A DNA stretch of 64,000 bases. Source: Rotaria macrura (taxonomy: Eukaryota > Rotifera > Eurotatoria > Philodinida > Philodinidae). Positions 50,128-61,217 of the stretch are shown here, piece by piece. Position 1 is the first letter of the stretch. Every line of letters starts with the position of its first letter. The position numbers and the translations under genes were made by a program. The stretch lies in the NCBI GenBank assembly GCA_900239685.1, contig OENT01000122.1, forward strand, positions 124,001 through 188,000. The letters are read 5' to 3'. The notes below the pieces were generated by a model, which was given only the letters and a program-made list of their open reading frames with translations, was not told the DNA's origin and made no database searches.

Positions 50128-53100
50128 TCAAGATGGAGGATAATGATGACCGTAATGAGGATGAGGTGGTGGTCCATAGTTCTGTGGCGGATGACCATAA
50201 CCGTATGGTCCAGGTGGAGGCAATGGTCCATTGTATCTTGGTGGTTGAGACAGATGTCGTGGTGGAAGTGGACCGTAAGACGATGGTGGTAGTGGTGGTG
50301 GACGCATATCAGGCGGATAATTTGTTCGTGGACCATAGTAAGGTGGTGTATGAGGATTATCATATGGAGGATATTGTTGTTGATGTGGTGGCATAGGATA
50401 ATGTGAGACAGGTAGATGAGGTGGACGTTGCCAATTCGATGGCGCTGGATACATGTGTGGAGGAGCTGAAGGATTAACATCAACTAGAGGCATGATTTTT
50501 TGTTGATTTATTGTTGGTATGGGTAACGATTGATTGTTACTAATCGATGAAAGTGTTTTCGATTTTTGATCGAGTTGTATACGAATCGGATGCTGTTGAG
50601 ATGATGGTGAAATCGATGTTACTACTGGTGCACTCATTGAATTGGATGATGATGTTGTTAATAATGGTGCTGTTGCTTTGGCGATCGCCATGGGTGCTCC
50701 CGATGTTGGCGTTACTGATGTTGTTGTTGATAACAATGAGGATGGTGATGGTCGAGCAGCTACAGCAGCAATAGCCGCAGCAGCAGCTTGTCCAATCGTA
50801 TGTGCTGTTTGAGGTGTAGCTGACGAAGCCGATGCAGCAAGTGCAGCTTGTAAACGTCGAGTATTATACGATAATCGTGGTTGAGTATTTGATGTATCTG
50901 TCGTTTCATCACTTTGTTGGCGTGTGACATAATTTTTTGCACGTGTCAGTATTTCTTGCATTTGTTCAGTTGTTAATGGTATATGACGACTTAATGGTGC
51001 TGACAGTGACAATTGACTGGTTGAATGAGGATTTCGTTGGTTACGTTGCTGTTGTGCAAATGCTATGTGTCGACGCACTAATTCCTGTGTTAGGGCAATG
51101 TCCTGTTGTTGGCCTTCGGTTAATGTTGATTCTGATGAATTGAAACGTGTCTTTGATTTGTTTCGTTGTTCATAATCGATATCAGTTTCGAGTGAACTCA
51201 ACTGAATAGGTTTTGTTGCTTGTGTTAATACAGGACGAGATCTTGTTGATGAAATATTCTGTTGTTGTTGTTGTTGTTCTTTAGTTGGTTTTTGTGTTGT
51301 TGTTACTTGTTTCATTAAACTATCTACCGTGTTGGTTGTCGATGGTACTACTTGAGTTTCGCTTGCAACTTTTGGCGGAAGGGAACTCGTTGAATTCGAT
51401 GATGTTGTTGAACTTCCTTCAGTAAGCATGTGTTGATATGCTTGCATGAAATTTGGATTTGAAAGTACTTGTTGTTGTACATGAGAATAAAGGCTTGGGT
51501 TAACAAGCATTGCCATAACAAGTGCTGGATCAAGAATTGTTGATAACGGATGATTCGCTGCAGCAGCTGTGGTCGTATTCGATGGTGAAGACGACGACGT
51601 TGATGATGTAGTTGATGAGTGTTGTTGAGATGTGGATGGTGGTACCAAAAATGGTTCAGACGAGTTCGATAGAGAATTTTCATATTTAGCTACAAAAGAC
51701 GAACCCATGAAAATATTTCGTTAATTGAAAAAATGACTGTAAATGACTATATTGACCTTTCAATGTTTTTGCATGTTTAGTTATTTTATTTCTGATTTTC
51801 TTGAATTTCTTTTCAATATCAGCATTTGTGTCACCATTAAGTATTTGCCCTTGTAATTTATTTCTTTGTTTTATCAATTGTCGAAGTTCATTAGTTACCC
51901 TATAAAATTTTCAAATATGAATAAATTCTTTAATTGTCTTTGTTTCTATGTCAATTTTTACCAAGGTTTTTCGTTGAACGATGATTTTGTTATATCTTTC
52001 ATTCCTTCATTCGTTAATCTTATTTTCTTTCGTCTTTGCTTATCGTGATCATCATCGGATAGGTTATGTTTCGATAATTTTCCATTTAGATCGATCGTAT
52101 TTTCATCTTCACTTTCAATTTCACCATCTTCTGTTTCGGCTTGTATTTGCATTGTTGTGAAATAATTATGATCGTTATCATCTATTAAATGACGAAATAG
52201 TAGTGATGATGATGATGATGAATTAGTATTCAAGCGTAAACGACGTTTGATTTCTTCAATGCAACTTAGATTGGAGAAAAAATTTGGTTGTGGTTTATGA
52301 CAATGAACACGTGCACGACCGAAATTCGTTGTTAAATATTCTCGATATGCATTATTATTATCATCGTCAAGATGAAATAATTTAATCGGACGTATTAATT
52401 TCATAACACTCATATCAATAATACTCTCTGATGGTGGTGTTTTTGCTCGAAATAATACAGTCGATTTTGATGAATTTAGCGCAAGATTATCAACAATTTT
52501 TTTCAAACGCTTCGGTTCATTTGGTGATGTTAATTTTGTATTTTCATCATCAGAACTATCACCGAGTTCACCATCTTCACGTTTTTCATTGTCACCGGTT
52601 TTTACTAGAAAAAAAGATATATTTATCAATGAACAACATACGAATACTCTTGAATACAAAAATCTAGATGTATAGTACCACTGTTTTTTTTCATTTGTGC
52701 TTCTTTTTCTTTTTCAGCAGCGGCTTGTCGTTGTGCTCTCAATTTTTCTCTTTCTTGTGCACCTGCTTTTTTAATACGATCAAGTTCTAACTTTAGTGCA
52801 TGATCTTTGTCAATGGAAGGTTTTATTGGTATTTGATTATTTGTTTTATCCGATGGTAAATGATTGGTTTTGTTTGGTTTTGGGACGAGACGATTGTCAA
52901 ACGATGGATCACGTTGTTCATCTGGTCGATCAAGATCTTGATACGAAATCATATTTCGATTGTTTTCATGTTGCTGTTGTTGTTGTTGCTGTTGTTGGTG
53001 TTGTCGACGACGTTTGTGTACTTTTGTTGGTGATGTATTTAAGGATAGAGATTCATCATTATTACTATTCGATGAAAGATGTTGTCGAACAAGTTTATCT

Positions 53101-53741
53101 TCGTCTTCATGTTGTTCAAGAAATGGAATTTGATCAGGATTTGCAATGCGCATTAATTCGTACGTTGTAGAATTTGGCGGTACATAAGTTATTGGAGTTT
53201 GAGAATTCGGATTGAATTGTGTATGATGAGGAGGAAGTAATGGTGGAGGTGATGGTGAATGATATGCATTACCATGTGGATGCCACGGACCATTTGGACG
53301 TATTAATGGTAAAGGACCAGGACGATAATTAGGATTCGTTTGCCACTGATTAGGTACTGCACCTGGAGGTAGTAGTGGTTTCTGAGGTGCGTAATTTGAT
53401 AGCGGTGGGATTTGCTGTTGTTGTCGACGTGCGTAATCCCGACCCTAGAATGTGAGTGACAGATTATCTTTCTTAGAAAATTCACAATCGACAGTAAGAT
53501 AGGAGAACAACATTAACAAAAAAAAAAAAAGAAAAATGTTAATTCCAAATACATGGCATTACCCCGAAAAAAACACCGCCATCATTCGGTGCCGGCATGA
53601 GACGCTGGGGTGGTCGAAGTGGTGGAACCGGCGGTGGATGGCGCATGCCTATATAATCAGCATATATAAAAATAATAGAATCAAACTGTTTAGCAGTTCT
53701 ATCGCATAAGTCTTTCCGCGATGAATCATACCTGGCCTCAT
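50128..53741 (-). CDS. large Pro/Gln-rich nuclear-type protein, 1069 residues
   Basis: Six in-phase exons: 53741-53732, 53648-53563, 53444-52679, 52604-51962, 51899-51757 and 51689-50128. The N-terminus is Pro-rich (MRPGMRHPPPVPPLRPPQRL). A poly-Gln block (about 10 Gln after KRRRQH) and a charged coil (LELDRIKKAGAQEREKLRAQ) follow. Acidic EDGELGDSSDDE and EDGEIESEDE motifs flank a 200-residue central part. A second basic coil (ELRQLIKQRNKLQGQILNGD, then EKKFKKIRNKITKHAKTL) precedes a Ser/Thr/Gln-rich half and a Pro/Tyr/His-rich tail (YNGPLPPPGPYGYGHPP). EDGE-type acidic patches and such tails are common in RNA-processing proteins, but I do not recognise the family. The start is supported by an acceptor-like CATCAG 11 bases before the ATG. 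The MGSSFV start of the longest open frame is intronic. Confidence 0.65.
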
Positions 53742-53752
53742 CAGACCTCGAA

Positions 53753-56219
53753 CTGATGATAGTGAAGGATAAGAAAAAAAAACAGAAAGCTAATTCTACT
53801 CAAAAAGTAGTACTCGATTGAAAATTACGAAAACGAACGTTGCTCGAAGAAGAATATACGCATAGATAGAATAAAGGAATTTATTATCAAATTGAAGATT
53901 TAATGGCCATTGATGATGATTCCAGGACTCAACCTCCGACAACTTTATAAAAAAATTAAAAAAACCATACAAAATTTCTCAAGATAATGTCAATATCTAA
54001 TTTTTTTCGACAAAAAAATTATTTTGCTCGGTCATAAAGTTTTTCTATTTTTCAGAAGTCATTGAAACATATAGATGACGTGTTTCAATGAGTATATGTT
54101 TCTTGGCGACATCTTCTATCTGCAGAGTCGTACATGCAGAGTGTGTGGCGATGTACACTGATCACGAATGATAATTGACACTAAAATATTTATGAACCAA
54201 ATTCACGAAAAACAATTTATTTTAAAACGAAACAAGATCGTGTAGTTTCAAGTCACCACTGCAATGACTGTGATAGTTTGATTTTGAGAAATTTGAGAGA
54301 AGGTTTTTTTTCTAACTATGAATTCGAACGTATGGCACAGGAAAGTCATAGTCCAAATCAGCATTTCTGCACATCTTTCATATATTGTTATTATGACTCG
54401 CCGAATATGAACACATGAGAAAAATCTGTCTGTTACATGCTCTGTAAACGTTGATGAAATCATTGGTTATTTTTGCGTGAAAAGAAGAAAAATAAAGCAA
54501 ACAATACTTTCAACAAATAGACGAATCTTATATGTAGGATCAATCTCTATAGATATGTGCAAACGAAAGTGTAAAAATAATTTTGTGCACAATATAGGCG
54601 AAGCATTGAGATATTTATTTGAACAATACAATAAAAATATAGTTTTTCATAAGCAATACACTTAAGACAATTTGCACAGGTGTCACTCAAAAATTACTAA
54701 TCAGTTAATTGAATGTGCTCTTAATCTTAATAAAACTCTCTTCAAAATTTCAAGACAATAGATTTTTGACAATGATTCTAGTGATACGAGTCAAGAGAAA
54801 ACATTTTCATCGTTCCATTTATTACTCATAAATGGGCAAGAACATCTTCAAAACACTATATCGTAAACATAATGACATATCCTCGAATGTAAAAACACAA
54901 ACCAAGACGCAGATCACGAGAGCAATAATCGGAAAGAATGCCATTTTCTCGCTAGAATGCTCAAGCTAACAATTTTTTCTCTGATAGCTTCCATTAGATG
55001 TTCAAATATATATATACATATTTATTTATGAAGTAGTAACTATAGTAAGTTAGCCTGCACTATCTTTACACATGAATATTTAGCGTGAAAATGTCATACT
55101 GCAAGAGAATATTTTACGTCAAATAAATCGAGAACATATTATAGTAGATTGATATTATTACATGCTTTTTTACGGAGTCGAAGAAGTGAAAAAATGCTTA
55201 CTATACAACGAGACTTTTGGTGAGCAAACGATTATGTATGACTATGAAACAATACGTTCCACACTCGCTCAATTGAATGAGAAATCAAGTCTTTGCAATT
55301 TTCAACAAAAAATAAATAAATCGATCATAAATAGGAGGAGAAAACAGTTCATTTGATACATGTAACTCAATCTTGAACTCAATAGTATGTCACACTGTTA
55401 GTACTTTTCTAATAGAGATTCACTTCTACAGTTCATAAGAACGGTTTTCGAATGTACGTCTTGAAAATTTCATAATAGATCTGTTGAACAAAAATACAAT
55501 AAGAAGTAATGAAAAGCAGCAACCATATTGAACGGACAATGATGGAATTGACTTATTTATATTTGTGCAAATGTTAGCCTATCCTGAAATGATACTGTGC
55601 TGTCTACCGTTGGCATCAAGCTCGTCGTCCGATGCACATTGCTTTTCAGTACAGCAACTTATTGCATTCTTCAATTCGATTCATCACGGAAGTATATTGA
55701 AGTTTATATTTCTTTTCAATGTATTTTTGACCATATTCAGAGATCATAATAATTGTTTTTTCGTTAGTGTTATCCCAAGTCATACAATCCCATCCCTTCG
55801 TTGTACCAGATGACAACTGTCTTTTTGTAATGCTTAATTTATTTACGTATTTTACTCAGTATGGTGGCATCGTATTGAGATAGTATCGTACTATTGTAGT
55901 GAGTATATTATAAATATTAAATCATTTTCGTGCAACATTGAAAAAATTTCAATGCGAAATTAAATTTACATCGCGATAGCAATCGTCTTCTACATTTTCC
56001 CCGAGATTTAGCTTTCAAAGAACAATTTATGAGAAACTTTTCCGTTCACTTTTATCTTCCATATGTGACGTTAATTAGATTATAATTATTGTTCCAAAGA
56101 CTTAAAGCAAACTGGATGGCATTCTTTTTGTTTTCGAAAATTTGTAACTCCTCGATTATTCGACACCCTTTAATCACTTACTATCATTGTAAAAGGGCTA
56201 CAGCAGGATTCCGGAATTT
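53753..56219. other. gene-poor AT-rich stretch
   Basis: No exon chain, RNA gene or repeat array that I can support on either strand. Open frames are short and AT-driven. Confidence 0.4.
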
Positions 56220-56966
56220 TTTTTCTTTCAATTAAGAAAAAATTTCCACAATGTAGAAACAGGGGGGGGGGAGAGACAAAACTAGTCGCAGAATGGAAAA
56301 TTTCCGCAAAGCAGAATCAGGGGGGAGAGAAGAAAGTGTCCGCATTATGGAAACAAGACAAGATTTATTAGATGAAAAAAAATACAGGAAAACCAGTTAT
56401 GATAAATATTTGAACATCTAGCTTTTGGTAGGATCATATTCAAGATCATATTTGTAGATGATATCGAATAACTTGATGCACCGATAAAAAATTGGTCGGA
56501 ATCTCTTTTGATAACCACTGACATCCAAGAAACCATTTAAGTATTCTTCCTTAGCTTGAATTGAAATGTTATCATTTCTCACTGACTTGACTCTTCTAGG
56601 ACGTGTTGTTCGTTGTTGAGAGTCTTCTTGCTTAAGTCGAACCATAATAGATTCTTCTGATTCCTCGACATATCTTATCCAAGCTCACAGATAGAACACA
56701 TGCTTATAAAATGACCTGGACCATTCATTCTGAATGACATGTGTAGCGAACAATCTTAGAGCAGTTTGTACTAGTTGATATTGTTAAATAGAGCTATCTT
56801 CATGAATCAGGTTTAAATATCAATTTTGTTTGTTTCCATAATGCAGACACCTTCTTCTCTCCTCCTTGGTTCTGCTTTACGAACATTTTCCATTCTGCGA
56901 CTAGTTTTGTCTCTCCCCCCCCCTGTTTCTACGTTGTGGACATTTTTCTCCTCCAATTAAGAAAAA
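56220..56966. mobile_element. roughly 750-bp element with 140-bp inverted repeats
   Basis: The left arm (about 56220-56358) is repeated as its reverse complement at about 56826-56966 with roughly 85-90% identity by eye. A shared central block reads AGACAAAACTAGTCGCAGAA in the left arm and TTCTGCGACTAGTTTTGTCT in the right, next to a run of 8-10 G or C. Each arm also contains degenerate copies of a purine-rich unit (GCAGAA-CAGGGGGG). The internal region carries a minus-strand 75-codon frame. This looks like a foldback or TIR transposon derivative; autonomous or not cannot be judged. Confidence 0.75.
56418..56645 (-). CDS. 75-residue ORF inside the inverted-repeat element
   Basis: It starts MVRLKQEDSQQRTTRPRRVK and ends FRPIFYRCIKLFDIIYKYDL-EYDPTKS, with a basic N-terminal half and a hydrophobic-aromatic C-terminal half. 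No known domain is recognised and no splice partner is seen. Its position between the inverted-repeat arms suggests cargo or a remnant of an element-encoded protein. It may equally be chance. Confidence 0.3.
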   Translation of the reverse strand: MVRLKQEDSQQRTTRPRRVKSVRNDNISIQAKEEYLNGFLDVSGYQKRFRPIFYRCIKLFDIIYKYDLEYDPTKS

Positions 56967-57483
56967 ATGTCCGCAATCAAGAAGAAGTGTGTAAAAGTAT
57001 ACTGTTCTGTTGATGATACTTTTAGTGATTTACTTTCCTCCGAGCTCTGAAGAAAATCCTCCTACAAGAGTAGAAAAATATTCGATTGAATACTAAGTCG
57101 CGACTAAAATGGCTTGCTCAAAATGTTGAAAGAAGAATCATAGCGGATGAGTAGAGAAAGTTAAACCTTCTGTCTATTGCTTTTTCTATTTTCTTTTCAC
57201 TTTCATTACCATGAAAGAAATATCAAAGATGTTTACGAAGATAATAACATTCGCTTTATACATGGAAATTTCTGTATTCCGCCAATTACAACTTGTTTGT
57301 ATCGAATCATTCTGAAGAAACGCTGAAATAGAGGGGAGTGGACTCATTGAGCATTTTTATTTTGTCAACGATCGATCAAAAAAGAATACATATATATATA
57401 TCAAATGATTCTCAAAACAGAAACGAAACACAAAACGCATTAATGATGAATTGCTTTTTATTACAGTCTACGAAAACTATCGA

Positions 57484-57546
57484 TTAACGCTCCTCTTCGG
57501 CCATGCTAGTCGTTATATTTTCTTCGCGACGACTTTTATGACTATT
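57484..57546 (-). other. possible alternative last exon of the protocadherin-like gene
   Basis: An acceptor TTTACAATAG is followed by an open frame NSHKSRREENITTSMAEEER ending in TAA. Phase 0 fits a GTATAA donor at 58123 inside the last codons of the annotated terminal exon, which would swap the final Val-stop for this 20-residue tail. No other neighbouring gene could use it. This is an inference from splice signals only. Confidence 0.3.
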
Positions 57547-58117
57547 CTATTGTAAATGTCATGATGATATGATCCAATTAAAACTATGTTCAATATAATA
57601 TGTATGAAATTGTTCACACGTTCTCCATGCGTATTTGCATTTCATTTGGCATTTACAATATACTGTCACTATTGATCGACGAATATCAAATATTGATTAA
57701 AATTTAGAAAAAGAAAATGAAAACCTCAGCATTGAAATGTTAATGTCAAGTTGATCTTTCACCAATGATTGGTTTTTGTTTCTGTCGAGTTATTGTTTGA
57801 TTATTTGAAATCTCCTCCTTTCATCATGTTAGAATTTTTCGTTCCACAAAATAAATGAGTACACGATTAGACATTCGTGTATTCAATAGTCATGTATTTG
57901 TTTTCACACTTGTCTTCGTTAATCTATCCTCATTTATTTCGCATTAGAACAACAATGACCACCTACTGTTGTGGATCATACTCGAAATCACAGTGGGATA
58001 GTCACTTGAATTGATTTAAAAGCATATTTATAACAACAATGTGTATTTTTTTCCTACAAAATCGTGGTACAAAAGACACACCAATACAAACAAAACAAAA
58101 AAAAAAGATTTTTTCTT

Positions 58118-61100
58118 TTATACATAAAGACTATCAGACGTGAATGCTGTTTGTTGACGCTGTTCAACAAGTGAATAAAGTTGTTCGAAACGTTTCAAAC
58201 TATCTTGGTAGTGTTGTTGTGATGATGGTATTGATAGAATCGATGGTGGCCGAACAGTAAATTGATGAACTTGATCCGATGATAAATCCGATGAACCATA
58301 CACACCCTCATCAGAATACGTCGTATCTATACCCACAAGTCCTTTATTTAAATGTGTTAAATATCGTTCAACCTAAAAGAAACAAGACACAATATTATAT
58401 AATTGCGACAAAGAAATCCAATTGAATCAAATAATATTTTACCTTTTCAGAATAACTAAAATCACCTTGATCAACACCGCGTGTATTGATTACTCTTAAA
58501 TCATTCGCTTCTTTAACTCCATACTGATAGACACGATTGGATGAATTCTATAGAACAAAAAAAAGAAAAAAGTACAAAGGCGGTAAGAAGATTCTTAATC
58601 GTGTCTCAAGAAAAAATGCTCAGCTCAATGTAGCATACAATCATTAATCCGAACACAAACGTGCGCATCTGTTCTCATCGTCTATTCACATATGAACGAT
58701 CAATACAATAGAAAATCGTCTATAGGTGTCAATTGACAATCTAGACGCGACACATAACCATCATAATACTTACTCTTCCGTCATCAAGAACTTCAATGGT
58801 TGTTTTTTGTAATGAATCTGCCCGTCCATTTGAACTATTCATACTTTCACATGAAGAATTTCGAATAGATTGTCTTTCTATATTAAAACATGAATAACAA
58901 CATAGGGAAGAAGATGTTTTCGTTCGTTCTTTTCGTCGTAAGAGAAATGCTATCAAAAAGCATACACCAATTAATAATGATGCAATAAAAATAATAATAA
59001 AAAGCGATACAAGTAATATAAAACTTGTATTTGTCAGACTAGATATATTCGTATCGTTTATGGATCGTATATGAATTGATATTGATATTGAAGTTGTTAA
59101 ATTTCCTATATCATAAACAGTTACGTTTACTGTGTATAAACCTGACGTTTCAGGCATCGATTTTAAGATTAATGTACCATTATTAGTTAAGCTTAAGTCG
59201 AGAGACGGCGTTACTGTAAATGAATAGGTAAATGCATTCGGTTGAAAACGATCAAGATCATTGATATTAAATTGAACAATTTCATAGGGCGTCACAGTTT
59301 CATATGGTATTCTCAATGTTTCATTCAACGATATCGATGATTGAATATCAGGTGGATTATCATTACAATCTTCTAGTTGTATAGAGAATAGAACTATTCG
59401 TGATAGTGATGGAAGACCATCGTCTCTGCAGTTTAATTCAACGTTTATCGATTGTTCACTTTCATAATCAAATACAGGTGAACCACTGATTTGTAATGAA
59501 TATGCATTAGACATTAAATAGATTAAATTTAAACGTGTATCATTCAACGTACAACTAACACGACCATTTTCATGAGAATCTTCATCATTGACATACACAT
59601 AATATAATGAAGTGCCTAAAATAGAATTAATTGAAAAATTACTTTTGAGAAGAAAATAAGCAAAATTTCTAATTCGCCTATGAATTACAAAATAAAAATA
59701 TGTTGGGAAAAGTACTATTAGAACTAATTATCTGAAAACATTTCGATTTAGCATTCGTTCTTTCTGGATGATTAATATATTTATGAGATAAAACATTTCA
59801 TCCATTGTAGATGATATTCTCTTTTCTTTTTACCTTTTAGTGTACACTCTGAAAGACCGATTGGTTGATTATCGTAAGGCGTTCCATTGATATTTGTTAT
59901 AAAAATATTTGGTAAATTATCATTAACATCTGTTACATCAATTATTAATTGTGCATAATTACTTAACTTCGGAGTACCATGATCACGAGCTGTAATAAAT
60001 TTTAATGCAATCGATCTGAAGAAGACCTATAACGTTATGAACAAACCTGTAATTGATATTGAATAGGAACGTATTTTTTCAAAATCTAACGATTTTATTA
60101 AATACAATTCTCCTGTATGTTCTTGTATACGAAATGTTGCCGTTAAATCTTCAATTGAATAACTAATACGTGCATTTTCATATTCATCACGGTCACTTGC
60201 ATGAATCTGTAGAATAACTGTATTTATATTATTATTTTCTGGAATCGATTGTTGATAAATTGGTCGATCGAACATTGGCGGATTGTCATTAACACTAGAA
60301 GCAAACATGTACTTGTTAAACGACAAAAAAATCATGTTGAATGAAACTCAACATACTCAGTAATAATTATTTCAATTTTTTGTTGACCAGATAAAGGTGT
60401 TGAACCGCCATCATCAGCAAATAATTGTAATACATAGTTTGATTTCATTTCACGATCTAATGATTCTATTAGTTTTAATACTGGTTTATTTGTTTGTATT
60501 AAACGAAACGGATTGTTTATCAATGGATGTAACTTATAATTTTGTATTGAGTACAAACCATGGTCATTGTCAATAGCTGATTCAAGTGGAATTTCATATC
60601 CAATTGGAACATTTTCTGCAATCGATAATTTAAGATATGATTGCTTAAATGTTGGAGCATGATCATTAATATCTAAAACAAGAGATCACTTTCTGTTTTC
60701 AATTCATCGTTTTGCTTTTCCCATATTTTATCGAGATTCGATCTTTCGAAAGGGTGAATTCTCATCGTGATCAGGATGTCATCAATCGTGCATTCGATAA
60801 AATATATATAACTCAACTAGTTTGGTTTTTGTTTTCTTGCTTACCTTCAATAACAATCTGTATAGAACGAATTGATACATTATTTGTTGAGAATGTTTGT
60901 AAAAAATTCAATGTTAATAAACAATATGAACAATTACACAAATTTTTTTCACAAAATTCTTCACGATCGATACGTCTATTTGTAGTATATAATGATTGAT
61001 TTTGATTTAAATTAAAATAAATTCGATACATAGATGATGATGGTAACCATTGTAGACTATTCGTTGATGATATCGATTGTAATAATAATGTATTTGGAGG

Positions 61101-61205
61101 AAGTTCTTCATGTATGTATATGATTGATGTATTATTATGATTATGATTATGATTATTAGCTGATATTAAACGCAGAATAATTAGAAATAGAATAAGCATT
61201 TTCAT
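58118..61205 (-). CDS. protocadherin-like single-pass adhesion receptor
   Basis: Seven in-phase exons: 61205-60845, 60672-60357, 60294-60047, 59989-59834, 59615-58774, 58547-58443 and 58372-58118, about 760 residues. A signal peptide (MKMLILFLIILRLISA) opens the protein. The extracellular part has cadherin repeats marked by linkers DINDHAPTF, DVNDNPPMF, DVNDNLPNI and EDCNDNPPDI, with internal DRE, LDFE and DxD/ARDHG calcium-type motifs. One membrane helix (SFILLVSLFIIIFIASLLIG) is followed by a basic stop-transfer RRKERTK, a Cys cluster (LCCYSC) and a Ser-rich cytoplasmic tail. Five or fewer repeats is short for a protocadherin. The role is calcium-dependent cell-cell adhesion by family. An acceptor-like TATTTTTAG lies 6 bases before the ATG. 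Confidence 0.85.
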
Positions 61206-61217
61206 CTCTATCTAAAA

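Noticed and set aside
51690..51708. MGSSFV start of the long Pro-rich frame
   Set aside because: These codons lie in an intron. The acceptor TTTTGTAG at 51690 joins the preceding coiled-coil exon in phase.
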